DNA of 64,000 nt from Heterocephalus glaber. Taxonomy: Eukaryota > Chordata > Mammalia > Rodentia > Bathyergidae. Position numbers and translations under genes: made by a program. The stretch is from positions 11,956,143-12,020,142 of the forward strand of contig NW_004624784.1 of assembly GCF_000247695.1 (NCBI RefSeq), read 5' to 3'. Below the pieces are notes generated by a model. It was not told where the DNA came from. It saw only the letters and a list, made by a program, of their open reading frames with translations, and did no database searches. Below, one piece after another: positions 54,935 through 64,000 of the stretch (the stretch's first letter is position 1; every line of letters begins with the position of its first letter).

Positions 54935-55070
54935 ATCATCAGTGAGGCCATGGTATGGTCCAGGCACAGTACTGGGCACTGAAACATATGAGTAAAGAAG
55001 ATACAGAGATTGCTCTAAGGAGCTCACAGTCAGGTGGAAGTCAGACATGCACAGAAATGGGGACACATGT
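54935..55070 (-). mobile_element. L2 3' end
   Basis: GGTCCAGGCACAGTACTGGG, ACATATGAGTAAAGAAGATA, GAGATTGCTCTAAGGAGCTC and ACAGTCAGGTGGAAGTCAGA match an antisense L2. Confidence 0.7.
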
Positions 55071-55686
55071 CTGGAAATGCTAAGGGTCTCCTTGGGCACC
55101 GTAGACACATTGGGAATGGTGTCTTTTATTCAGTTCATCAATATGCCCAGAGACAAATTTTCACTGGCAGGGACTGTTTGGATTCAGACCTCTCTGGAAG
55201 TTGAGGAATGACCTGAGTGAGATCTGAGCTATCCCGGGACTATAATCCCAGAAGTTCCCACCTCAGCTCAGCCAGCTTCCCTAAAGCCCGTGGCTTCCTC
55301 TCCTTTAAGTCACAGGCGTGGCCAGCAGCACAATCACCATTTCTCCCAGTGACTCCTGGGCTTGGAGGAAGGGCCATGGAGCAGGGTTCCCTGCATATTC
55401 CTCCACTCCCTCCCAGACTGTCACTGTCCAGTCACCAGATGGGACAGGTGTCAGTCAGAGTCCAAAGCCACAGACTGCCCTAATAAGGGTAGGATTTATT
55501 CTGGATCCTTTTTCCTGGAATGTATTCCAGCAAGGGATCACTTGTTTAAGGGATCACTGTGACTCAGAGAGGAATTTACAGGATTAATCTTAAATACTTG
55601 CCAGCATCAGTAATTTGGTTATTAAAAAGAAGAAATAATAAAATAAGCCGATCCCGTACTATTTGATGAGGCTTCCCACTCTTGAG
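55071..55686. other. Unannotated stretch
   Basis: No gene is recognised. TAAGGGATCACTTG and TAAGGGATCACTGT style duplication sits near 55534-55560. Confidence 0.4.
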
Positions 55687-55707
55687 CACAAACACACCCA
55701 CACACAC

Positions 55708-55745
<38 letters not shown>
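55687..55745. repeat. (CA)n microsatellite
   Basis: Pure CA from 55711 to 55745, with interrupted CA before it. Confidence 0.96.
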
Positions 55746-55747
<2 letters not shown>

Positions 55748-55849
55748 CTACACCTGCTGTCTGTCCAGAAAAGCCCCTGGTGGCAGCAACAAGCACCAGG
55801 ATCCCTGACTTCCAAGGGTGAAGGTGAGGTTAAACTGGAGTGGGGGGTT

Positions 55850-56050
55850 TAGGCTCCAAGAGCAGCTATTTACAAAAATGCAACTAAATGAAATAATTCT
55901 AGAACCTAAATATGGGGGAAGTCCAATGCAACTGACATTGAATTTTGGATAAGATAAAAACCACCCAAAATGATTTTTTAAATTGAATTTAATTAAATGT
56001 TGTCATGTAGATGCCCACATTTGAATATAATCAGATTATAAATCATATTC
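55850..56050. promoter_or_regulatory. Candidate conserved noncoding element
   Basis: GCAACTAAATGAAATAATTC, AAATTGAATTTAATTAAATG and ATATAATCAGATTATAAATC are AT-rich, repeat-free text with TAATTA and GATTA cores. Function is inferred. Confidence 0.3.
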
Positions 56051-56099
56051 CACAGACTTCAAAACCGAGTGCCATCAAGTGAACTCACTTCTGGCAGAA

Positions 56100-56600
56100 A
56101 AGGTTACAGAAAGGTCATTCTGACATTCCACACATATATATGGGCACCTACTGTGTGCCAAACACTGGCTCAGACACTGGACTGTGAAGATGAGCTGAAG
56201 AGAGTCCCTACTCTTAAGTTATCACAGACACAGAAACAGGTGGTGGCAGCATGAGAGGATAGCAGGCCAAAGCAAAGTGCCATGGAGAGGGGATGTCACC
56301 TCCAGGCAGGGGAATCAAAGGGGTCCTAACAGACAAAAAGACAACTAAGACAGGTCCTATGAGGAGGGTTTTAAGGAAGGAGAGGGATAAGGGCTTCCAG
56401 AGAGAATGGCATGTGCAGACTTATGGGAGTGTGAAAGGGAGGGCGTGTCCAAAGAGCAGCCAGTGGCCCCAGTGGGTGGAAGCATCATGTGAAGGCATGA
56501 AGTCCAGGGCTGAGAGAGTGACAGGGATGCAGATCATGAAGGCCTCTGAATGCCAGATCAAAAGGCTTTGATGTCATCCAATGGCAAGTGCCAAGTTGAT
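56100..56600 (-). mobile_element. L2 tail followed by old repeat text
   Basis: GGGCACCTACTGTGTGCCAA and CACTGGCTCAGACACTGGAC are an antisense L2 tail. CAGAGAGAATGGCATGTGCA, GATGCAGATCATGAAGGCCT and AAGTTGATAAGGTTGTTGAG follow a recurrent old mammalian repeat downstream of it. Confidence 0.5.
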
Positions 56601-56714
56601 AAGGTTGTTGAGCAAAAACTTTAGAGGTTAAACCCACATTTTAGACAGAAGCGGGAAGAAAGCAAAGTCTGCTTCTCCAGTGCCTACAGGGTTCTGGGGC
56701 AGCAAGAATCAGGG

Positions 56715-56764
56715 CAAGAAAGAAAAAAGCAGAAAGAAGAAAAGAAAGAAAAGCAGAAAGAAGC
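56715..56764 (+). repeat. Polypurine (GAAA)n-like tract
   Basis: Almost uninterrupted A/G with AGAAAGAAGAAAAGAAAGAA. The 160-codon frame 56680-57162 begins with the Lys/Arg-rich translation of this tract and is not a gene. Confidence 0.85.
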
Positions 56765-57495
56765 AGCTCTTCACTGAAAGGGGATCACACAGATGCTCTT
56801 TTTCTAGGGAGAGAACTCATGGGACAAGTCCCATAAGGTCATGGTTTTGGAGACCCCAGATGGGAACCACTCCCCTTCATTTCTATCAGTGGAGTGGAGC
56901 AGGTAGAGGGGAAGAGTGTTCCCAAGCCTTGGAATGGCTTGGCTGGCTCAGGGCGTGGTCCTCCCTTCTGGAAGGGGCAGTGTGGAGAGGACTTCTGGGG
57001 AAGCAGTCAGGACTCAAGACAAGCATGCCAATCTCCAGATCAGTTTTGCCTTGGGAAAAGGTCAGGTCCACAAAGGTCTTGAGAAATTCACAGAACACTA
57101 AGCAGGTAGAGAGTTCTTTGTCACTTGCAAATAAAACTCAAGTTACACATGGACAAATGTGAGTCTCTGGACTCTAGGCAGGATTTCCAATGATGGTCAA
57201 GGGAAGAAATCAGAAAAAAATTTTTTTTCTTTTTTGGGGGCCTCTGGAAATCAACTAAAGGCAAAACAAGAGGAGAATCATTTGTTGATGAAAAATTAAA
57301 CTTTGTAATAAAAGTGGAAGTCTAACAAGGAGCTGATCCCCCCTCAGCTCCCTCTGCGGTTCCTCTTGGGTGAGGCTGACCATGCATAAACACCAACATC
57401 TTCACCTTGGGAGGGCTGATTTGACTCAGGGCAGGAGGCCTCAGCCTACTCCAGTGGTTGACAGTAAAAGTGATTGACTCCTGGAGATGTAAATG
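56765..57495. other. Unannotated stretch
   Basis: No gene or repeat is recognised. Confidence 0.4.
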
Positions 57496-57842
57496 AGCAG
57501 GACCCTCAGCTCTGCTGGACTGAGATTGCTGTTCCAACTGGGACAAAGAGCAGAGAACAAAGACAGCCAGAAAGTTAGCAGGGAGTTCCTAAAATAAGAG
57601 AGCCACCGAAGGACTGGAGGAAGCATTCTTTCCCGATATCCTGGGGTGCTGCCCACATCCAGAGAAGAACCAAGATGTCTGGTGGGAAGTAAAAGTGGGA
57701 AAAACCTGAAAACCGCATGAATGTGAATATGATCATCATCCCACCCCTGTCTGCACACTGAGGCTGGGAGCCCTTCTGGATGAAGGTGCTTCTACAGACC
57801 TCTGACCCAATTACCAGCTGACCATCAAGATGTGAAGACATA

Positions 57843-57925
57843 GGGCCAGGGATTTAGCTCGGTAGTTTTGCCGCCTGCTGCGCAAGTGCAAGGACCCGAG
57901 TTCGATCCCCGGTACCAAAAAAAAA
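57843..57925 (+). mobile_element. ID-like tRNA-derived SINE with 16-bp target duplication
   Basis: GATTTAGCTCGGTAGTTTTG (box A), GAGTTCGATCCCCGGTACCA (box B and 3' end) and poly-A. Flanks AAGATGTGAAGACATA (57827-57842) and AAGATGCGAAGACATA (57926-57941) differ at one base. Confidence 0.95.
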
Positions 57926-58310
57926 AAGATGCGAAGACATAAAGACAAATTTTAAGAAGCCAGGCTAAAAAAACAAAAGGAATTTTTAAACAATTAGTAG
58001 AGACATTATGCACCACTGGGAAGAGAGATTCCCCACATTAAATCCAAATATAGTCACTAAAAAAAAAAAAACAGCAACAACAACATTCAAGGAAAAACTA
58101 TCAGAATCCAGAGGTTGTACAAGATAATATCTAAACTGTCCAATTTCCAGCAAAAAAAATTGCAGCATACAAAGAAACAGAAACATGACCCATACCTATG
58201 GGGAAAAAAAATCAATAAAAATCAACACAAACAGACTCAGACATTAGAATCAGCAGACAAAAACTTCAAAAGCAACTGTTACATATGTGCTTTAAAAATT
58301 CAAGGAAGCA

Positions 58311-58392
58311 GGGCCGGGGATTTAGCTCAGTGGTGCTGCTGCCTGCCTCAAAATCATAAGGTTCCAAGTTCGATCCCCAGTACAAAAAAAAA
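58311..58392 (+). mobile_element. ID-like tRNA-derived SINE with target duplication
   Basis: GGGGATTTAGCTCAGTGGTG (box A), AAGTTCGATCCCCAGTAC (box B) and poly-A. Flanks AAAATTCAAGGAAGC (58295) and AAAATTCAAGAAAGC (58393) differ at one base. It lies 0.4 kb from a sister insertion in the same orientation. Confidence 0.95.
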
Positions 58393-58924
58393 AAAATTCA
58401 AGAAAGCTAGTTTAAAGAATTAAAGGACCATAATTAAGGAATTGAAGGACTATACCATTAAAACATCTCAACAATCAAGAATTTCAATAAATAAATAAAA
58501 ACTATAAAAACAAATTAAATAGAAATTCTAGGGTTTAAAAATATAGTAAAGGAAATGAAAAAAATAATTTCAGAGATGAGTTTAATGGCAATTTGACATG
58601 TCAGAAGAATTGATCAGTGGATTTGAAGATAAGTCAATAGAAATTACCCAAGCTGAAGAATAGAAAGATAAACTGTTGACAGAAGATGAACAGACCCTCA
58701 AAGACCTGTGGGATGACATAAGACATGCCAACATACCTGCAGTGGAACACTCAGAAAAAGAGGAGAGATAAATATGCAGAAAAAAATATTTTAAAAATCA
58801 AGACAGCTTCTAGCTGTGGAGTCTCTCACTGGTCTAGTTTGGATTTGGAGGAGTAGGTTGAGGAGGGCCCGAAGCTGCTGAAGAAAGCCCCAGCAAATTT
58901 CAACTCTGCACCGCCTCTCAAGGA

Positions 58925-59115
58925 GGAGAAACTGTACCTACTATGTGCTGGGCTCCACACTGCCCTGAAATCATTCCCATTTCCCCCTGGACAGTCCATG
59001 AGCCTTTCCCAAGCACATTCTCCCGATGCAAAGAAGGCAAAGCACTGCCCAGCTCACAAAGCTGGTGCGTGGTGCAGCTGGGACTAGAGCCCAAGCTCCC
59101 CTTCTTCATGACTCC
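58925..59115 (-). mobile_element. MIR SINE fragment
   Basis: TACCTACTATGTGCTGGGCT, CTGCCCAGCTCACAAAGCTG, CAGCTGGGACTAGAGCCCAA and TTCATGACTCCCTCACCC match an antisense MIR. Confidence 0.65.
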
Positions 59116-59550
59116 CTCACCCTGATGCCTCTTTGCTCACTCTCATGCCCCATGTGGACTCACTGTCAGGGTCTCCTCAGAGTTTTGAGTCAGGAAGGGC
59201 AGAAAGTTGCCCTTGGTGAGAGTCCAGGACTCGGAAAGGAGCACAGCAAGGAACATAGTGAATGGAGAGGTGTCCAGAAGCCTCAAGGGCCCTCTTCTCT
59301 TTCCACTGAGCTATCCCACTCCCCCCAGGAGCCGTGCCTTCTGCCAGAGGCTGAATCATCAGCAGGTCTGAGGTTCAACAGAAGCTGATTCTAGGTGGCC
59401 TCAGCATTCCCAAGAGCTTCAGCTAACTGATCCCCAAGGTCCAGGCCCCATGACCACCTTTCTGTGCCAGGCTGACAGACAGACTGGGATAAGCTTGGGT
59501 TTAGTGGGTCCCTCCCCAAATCCATCACTCCAGCACCACTCACATTGTTT
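59116..59550. other. Unannotated stretch
   Basis: No gene or repeat is recognised. The 120-codon frame 59026-59388 partly lies in the MIR. Confidence 0.4.
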
Positions 59551-59554
59551 CCAT

Positions 59555-59710
59555 TCATCCTCACAGCTCTCCTGAAAAGTGGACACCAGGTTAGAAATTT
59601 GAGGCCCAGGGAGGTTAAGCAAGTTGATTGAGGCTACAGGCTGATGTGCTACATCTGTACACTAATGGGGCAGACACCAAAGCCTGTGCTCTTCTCTCCA
59701 TCTGCCTCAG
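59555..59710 (-). mobile_element. MIR SINE fragment
   Basis: CATCCTCACAGCTCTCCTGA, TTGAGGCCCAGGGAGGTTAA, GCAAGTTGATTGAGGCTACA and AAAGCCTGTGCTCTTCTCTC match an antisense MIR. Confidence 0.75.
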
Positions 59711-60185
59711 ATACATTACTCCAAAGAGTGTTCCCAAACTGCCCTTCTGAGGGGCTGGGGCCAGCAGTGCATGTGCTTCATACCTATGGCCCAGAGCTGT
59801 GAAGAGGACCACACCTCCATCACAAACGGAACTCTGCATCTCAGCCTGGATACAGTACCCTCTGCTCACCCATAACCTACAACACAGAACATATTTGGGG
59901 CCAAAACCAGAGAAAGGTGTTTTACCTGCAGAAAGAGGGTGGAAGACTCAGATCCTAAATATTTGCAACACAGAGAGACCCCTCCCACAGCCTCCCCTGG
60001 CAGGTGCTCATCCTCTTCCCAGGGGTCCCCTCCTCCAGAGGACAAGAGCTCAGTAGCACCACCACCTCCCGCCCTTCCCTGCTCTGAGTGTGCACACCCC
60101 GCATCTCACCCATCTGGGTACTCCCAGAGCTTTTCCCCAGGGAGAGCTCAGTAGGAATGGTTGGGCACACTCCTGGACCTCCTTT
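59711..60185. other. Unannotated stretch
   Basis: No gene or repeat is recognised. Confidence 0.4.
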
Positions 60186-60189
60186 AGCC

Positions 60190-60312
60190 TCTCCATCTAC
60201 GGGGCATCAGAAGACCTGAGCTTAGCCTTTCTAGCCTCAATTTCCTCACTCTTTAATGTACTTCCCAGGAGTGGGAAGATGAATGAGTGAGAAAATGCGG
60301 TAAAAGTGCCAG
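60190..60312 (+). mobile_element. MIR SINE fragment
   Basis: AGAAGACCTGAGCTTAGCCT, CTAGCCTCAATTTCCTCACT and AATGAGTGAGAAAATGCGGT are in MIR order. Confidence 0.55.
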
Positions 60313-60560
60313 GAAAGAGTGGGCCTGGCAGGGGTGACAACACAGGGTGCAATGAAGATTGAAAGGGCTGGGAAGGACACGAGGCACATGAGGCAGGGCA
60401 CAGGCAGAGGGGGCAGAGCCCTGAAGAGAGGGGAGTGGATACCAGGAACCCAAGGGGGACCTTAGGGAGGATGAAAGCTGAGGGAGAGATCCCACAAGTT
60501 CTGATGCCCCAGCTGCTGGGGAGGCAGCAGCAAGTCCTCAGGCCCAGCCTGTCACCAGCT
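60313..60560. other. Unannotated stretch
   Basis: Purine-rich unique text. Confidence 0.35.
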
Positions 60561-60564
60561 TGCT

Positions 60565-60725
60565 CCAAATTAAATAACTGCAACTCCCCTTTTATTTCCT
60601 CGCTGACAGCAACTTATTGGGAAGGCAGCCGCTTCTGACACTCTAATATTCAGAGTCACATCCTGTGGGATAAACACATTGCTGTTGTCTGAGCCAATGA
60701 TTTGTACCAGGATAGGAGGGATGTG
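60565..60725. promoter_or_regulatory. Candidate conserved noncoding element
   Basis: CTCCAAATTAAATAACTGCA, TCGCTGACAGCAACTTATTG, CTAATATTCAGAGTCACATC, AAACACATTGCTGTTGTCTG and AGCCAATGATTTGTACCAGG. Unique, with MEIS-like (CTGACAG) and SOX-like (CATTGCTGTTGTC) strings. Function is inferred. Confidence 0.33.
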
Positions 60726-60999
60726 GGAGGGGCAGGGAGAGGCTGGGCCTGGGGCTGCTGAAGACAGAGAAGGAAGGGAAAGTACAGGTTCTACTGGACC
60801 ACCCCAGGTGCCCCCTGCCACAGGCCTCCAACCTCCAAACGGTTTGCGCTATCTGATTACACCTCCCCTAGAGACCTGAACGCTCAGTAAGTTTTCCAGG
60901 CACTGGTAGGGATGAAGATGAACACACCACAGATCCCATGTTCAGGAAGTTCATGTCACATTCCAGAATGACAGGTAGCTGACATTTACCTAAGCACAC

Positions 61000-61455
61000 C
61001 ACATAGACTAGTGGTTAGGGACCAAGCTTTGGGAACACACAAACCTGGGTTTGAATCCTTATTCTGCAGCTTACAACCAAGGTAACCTTGGGGAACTTGC
61101 CAAATGTCAGTCCTGTACTTTTAAATGAGAATGACAGTGTAGTCTACCTCCTTGTGTCATCCCGAAGATTAAATGAAAGACAGCAAATGAGCAGAGCATG
61201 GTGGCCCACACCTGTAATCCCAGCACTCAAGGATGCTGAGGCAGGAGGATCACAAGTTTAAGTCATATCTGGAGAACTTAGTGAGATCCTGTATCCAAAT
61301 AAAAAATAAAAAGGGCTGAGAATATAGCTCAGTGTGAAGACCCTGGGTTCAATCCCCAGTATCAAAAGAAAAGACAGAGAAGGGAGGGAGAGAAAACAGA
61401 CAGGTGCTGGCTGGCCCTGTGCCCATCACAGAGTAAGTGCTCACAGTGGCTGTGA
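61000..61455 (+). mobile_element. MIR SINE split by a B1-ID dimer
   Basis: The MIR 5' and core part runs 61005-61190 (ACACACAAACCTGGGTTTGA, TGCAGCTTACAACCAAGGTA, AGATTAAATGAAAGACAGCA). Its tail resumes after the SINE at 61408-61455 (CTGGCCCTGTGCCCATCACA, GAGTAAGTGCTCACAGTGG). Confidence 0.75.
61193..61369 (+). mobile_element. B1-ID dimer SINE inside a MIR
   Basis: GAGCATGGTGGCCCACACCT, GTAATCCCAGCACTCAAGGA and GGCAGGAGGATCACAAGTTT (B1), an A-rich linker, then GAGAATATAGCTCAGTGTGA and GGGTTCAATCCCCAGTATCA (ID). Flanks GAAAGACAG (61176) and GAAAAGACAG (61369) look like a short target duplication. Confidence 0.93.
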
Positions 61456-61935
61456 GAAAGATACATAGCCAGGGTGAAAGGCTGCAAAGGAGGTGCCAGC
61501 AGTGCTGTGGTGATGTTGGGAGCACTCACTCCAAATCACACAATCCTGCATTATGGTAGCTAGGGCTTCCCGAGAGTGCATATCTCTCCCCGGCCTCAGA
61601 CACACGGGACTCTCCAGGCAGCTCACTGTGGAGTGGATGCTTTGTGGGATTTCCTCTCCACACCAGTGGAGCACCCGACAGCCAGGCACAACCATATAGA
61701 AGCAAACAGACAAGAAGTCACACGGATAGGGTGGGTCATTTCCAAGGGAATGGAAACAGATGACTGGGTGAAGGCAGCACAAATCCAAGGGTGCACTAAA
61801 GCCAGAGTGTAATCCAGACAGCTGTGTGGGACAGGGAAACCCAAGCAGGGGCCATGGAGCCATGAGAGGGGTCAGAGTTTTTGGAGGCCTGGGGGCCAGG
61901 GAGGAGAAAGGGGGATGCTAGCTCCATTTAAAGGA
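61456..61935. other. Unannotated stretch
   Basis: The minus-strand 140-codon frame 61441-61863 is open across this stretch but has no recognised domain and no visible promoter or splice support. Confidence 0.4.
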
Positions 61936-61939
61936 GAAG

Positions 61940-62250
61940 AGCTATGGGTTGTGAGTCCCTTTCAAAGCTCATGTTGAAATTCAGTTTCCATTGTAATAGT
62001 ATTAAGAAGTTGGACCTTTAAGAGATGTTTAGGGCATAAGGATTCAGCCTTCATGAATAGATGAACACCTTTATGGAAGAAGTGAATTCATCATCCTGGG
62101 AGTGACATCTCTCTCTCCCCCCCACCCTTCTGCTATGGTATAATGCAGCAAGAAATCCCTCATCAGATGCTGACATCTTGACACTGGGCTTCCAGACCTC
62201 CAAAACTGTGAGCCAATAAATCTCTGTTCTTTTATAGTAGCGCAGATGGA
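61940..62250 (+). mobile_element. Solo LTR, MaLR (MLT1/MST-like)
   Basis: AAAGCTCATGTTGAAATTCA, TATTAAGAAGTTGGACCTTT, AAGGATTCAGCCTTCATGAA, TTCCAGACCTCCAAAACTGT and GAGCCAATAAATCTCTGTTC are in order for a sense MaLR LTR. Confidence 0.75.
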
Positions 62251-62495
62251 CAAAGGCAACCAGCAACACAGAAGCTGAGAGGATACCACTGGGGGATGGG
62301 GCAGGCAAAATGGCCAGAAAAGTGGATGCAGAGGGATGGGCATCCTGGGGCTCATGGGAGGGTGTGAATTGGAGCCCAGAATTAGGTCAGGCCTTTCCAA
62401 TTAGCCTTGAAAGGGAAAAAAATTTCTCCACAGGCCTAAAAGGAAGAACAAACAAAAGTAAAAGAGAAGCTCTGAGAATACCCTGAAGAGTTGCT
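62251..62495. other. Unannotated stretch
   Basis: No gene or repeat is recognised. Confidence 0.35.
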
Positions 62496-62499
62496 GAAG

Positions 62500-62725
62500 A
62501 CTGTGCTGGCCTTTAAAATGCAGGGAGTATAGTAATCTAATAAACACAGCAACAAAGCGTTTGTCACCAAGCTAATTTTATTAGAACAGATCTCAAATGG
62601 CTAATTTCCTTTTACTAATGAGCAAATTAGTTGAATCTCTGATCTGCTTTTAAGGCACTTATACTAATAAAACATGAACAACAGTGAAATGCGTTGTGAG
62701 ATGTGGTGATATGTGCATTTGGGTT
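62500..62725. promoter_or_regulatory. Candidate conserved noncoding element with repeated homeodomain cores
   Basis: ACCAAGCTAATTTTATTAGA, AAATGGCTAATTTCCTTTTA, CTAATGAGCAAATTAGTTGA and TACTAATAAAACATGAACAA show at least four TAAT-type cores in about 110 bp of repeat-free sequence. Function is inferred. Confidence 0.4.
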
Positions 62726-63670
62726 GAAGGGAATCTCCAGGCATGGAGGGTTGTTCTGACATAGGCTTGCTAAGAGCCCATCTCAGAGCTCAGCCCAAGG
62801 GAAGTATTGGCTGGGAGGAGGAGCCTAAGGGACCAACCTGGAGGAGGAGACTTTGGAATGAGGCAGGGCCTGGTAGGCAGCAAACCAGAGGGATGTTTTG
62901 GCAAAGCCTCAGAGGGCAGAAATGTGGCCGCCAGCTTTCACTGAATTCCCTTAGGAAGGATTCTGCCTTGTCTCCCATCCTCCCCCAGCTGTGTAGAGTG
63001 TGTACAGAAGTGTTTCCTGGACATTCCAGCCCTCCAGTTACTCAGACTGGCTTCCCACAAAGCTAAATATCTTTCTGCCAAACCATAATCAGGGCCAGCA
63101 TTGGAGGTCCTGGATCTAGCCCTTCAAGTGAGTTTTACGGGTGCCCAGGGGAGCAGGAGACATACTCCCTAGCTTTTATTCTCAGCAAAGGGGTTTGATC
63201 TGAGCTGAGATGTATTGCAACCAACCAGGATAGGGTGGTTTCCACCTGGGAGAGAGATATAAGAGTGAACCCTAGACCAACCAGAGCCAGAGGTCTCTGC
63301 CTCCAGCTGCCCTGAGTGAAGAGTGATGGAAGGGGTCTCCTACTTGCTTTGAAAGCCCAAGAAAGTGCTCTGGCAGTTAAACAAAGGGGAAGAGATATAA
63401 AGTGGCTGGCAGCAACCAGGCAAATACAGGATATCATCCTGCTTCAACCTAGATTTCCAGAGGAGGAAGAGAAGTCCCTGGGAAGGAGATTCAAGACCAG
63501 GCAGGCTTGCTCATCCAAAATATGCTATAGAAGTTGCTTTATGCCACAAAGGCCTTGGGAGAGCTGAGTGGGCATTGGCACATCTGAAAAGCTGCCCTTA
63601 GAGTAGACCTGATAAAAAGGCCCTCAAAACACCCATCAGAGGCACAAGAAGGTCCCCAAAGTCCAGTTCG
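62726..63670. other. Unannotated stretch
   Basis: No gene or repeat is recognised. Frames of up to 107 codons are unremarkable. Confidence 0.4.
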
Positions 63671-63674
63671 GCAT

Positions 63675-63900
63675 AAAAAGAACCTGAAGTTCAAATACCA
63701 GCTCAGCCACATAAATTTGGATCCAGCTCTCACAGATTGGCTCTGCGATTTGGGTCAAGTTATGCAGCCTCGCTATACTTCAGTGTGGTCCTCTTCAAAG
63801 GGGGAGACACTAGGACTCGCATGGGCCATCGTGTAGACTCCATGGAGGCAAGAACTTGACAAACAGCAGCACTTGACAAATATCTGCAGGATGAGTTTTA
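63675..63900 (+). mobile_element. MIR SINE, long copy
   Basis: AAGTTCAAATACCAGCTCAG, GGCTCTGCGATTTGGGTCAA and CAGCACTTGACAAATATCTG follow the MIR layout to near its tail. Confidence 0.6.
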
Positions 63901-64000
63901 GGAGTGGCTGCCCCTGTATGTCTTGTAGAAGTTACATGGACAGTAGAGGATATGAGGTCTCAGGTCACATGCTTGGATGCCCTCAGAATTGAAAAGGGCA

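Larger units (their letters stand above)
57500..58800 (+). mobile_element. L1 (L1M-type) 5'/ORF1-side fragment, with two ID insertions
   Basis: CATACAAAGAAACAGAAACA, ATGACCCATACCTATGGGGA, AGCAGACAAAAACTTCAAAA, AAAGAATTAAAGGACCATAA, GAAGATAAGTCAATAGAAAT and GACCCTCAAAGACCTGTGGG follow the L1M ORF1-side order on the + strand. ID-like SINEs interrupt it at 57843 and 58311. The part left of 57840 is less certain. Confidence 0.7.

Noticed and set aside
56680..57162. 160-codon frame with a basic N-terminus resembling a nuclear protein
   Set aside because: The Lys/Arg-rich start is only the translation of a polypurine simple repeat, and the remainder is unrecognised.
57843..57925. tRNA gene
   Set aside because: Box A and box B are present, but the 3' end is GGTACCA plus poly-A, it has target duplications, and sister copies show it is a SINE.

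Overview
This window is mammalian nuclear DNA and I can support no protein-coding gene in it. It has dense interspersed repeats (MIR, L2, L1, MaLR and ERVL LTRs, a mariner relic), long CA/GT and CT/GA microsatellites, CpG-poor sequence with a few CpG-dense patches, and one 100-base assembly gap. The SINEs point to a rodent: B1-type 7SL-derived SINEs, composite B1-ID dimers and tRNA-derived ID-like elements ending in GGTACCA plus poly-A. The B1-ID dimers argue against mouse or rat and fit a squirrel-related or beaver/kangaroo-rat lineage. I lean to the beaver/kangaroo-rat side, tentatively and from memory of SINE families.

Layout. 1-9.8 kb: L1 3' ends, MaLR LTRs and MIR/L2 pieces. 9.8-19.2 kb: repeat-poor, holding a CpG-dense patch next to an AT-rich homeodomain-motif block (13.05-13.56 kb) and a second unique block (17.54-18.52 kb), ending in a CT satellite and the gap. 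19.3-30 kb: mixed old repeats, an L1 3' end, an ERVL-type LTR, a unique block near 26.9 kb and a young ID insertion. 30.2-39 kb: the most repeat-rich part, a long decayed L1 on the + strand (ORF1-side to ORF2) with nested insertions: a short RNA-like retroposed piece, a truncated 5S rRNA pseudogene and an L1 3' end. After it come an LTR, a tandemly repeated mariner relic, B1-ID dimers, an ID and more L1. 39.7-44 kb: another CpG-enriched patch and unique blocks near 40.4 and 43.3 kb. 44-57 kb: mostly MIR/L2 fossils, two LTRs and microsatellites. 57.5-58.8 kb: an L1 ORF1-side fragment with two ID insertions. 59-64 kb: MIRs, a split MIR with a nested B1-ID dimer, an LTR and a unique block near 62.6 kb.

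The best reading is a gene desert or a very large intron. The alternation of repeat-poor AT-rich blocks carrying TAATTA-, octamer- and PBX/HOX-like motifs with old repeats is what flanks developmental regulators often look like, but I cannot name the neighbouring gene. Translated frames longer than 100 codons are either inside repeats or have no recognisable protein features, so I annotate none as a gene. Repeat family calls come from recognition of consensus-like strings, not alignment, and boundaries are approximate unless target-site duplications are given. I found no convincing new biological system; the most useful leads are the 13 kb CpG/AT block, the unidentified retroposed piece at 31.2 kb, the tandem mariner relic and the recently inserted ID-like SINEs.
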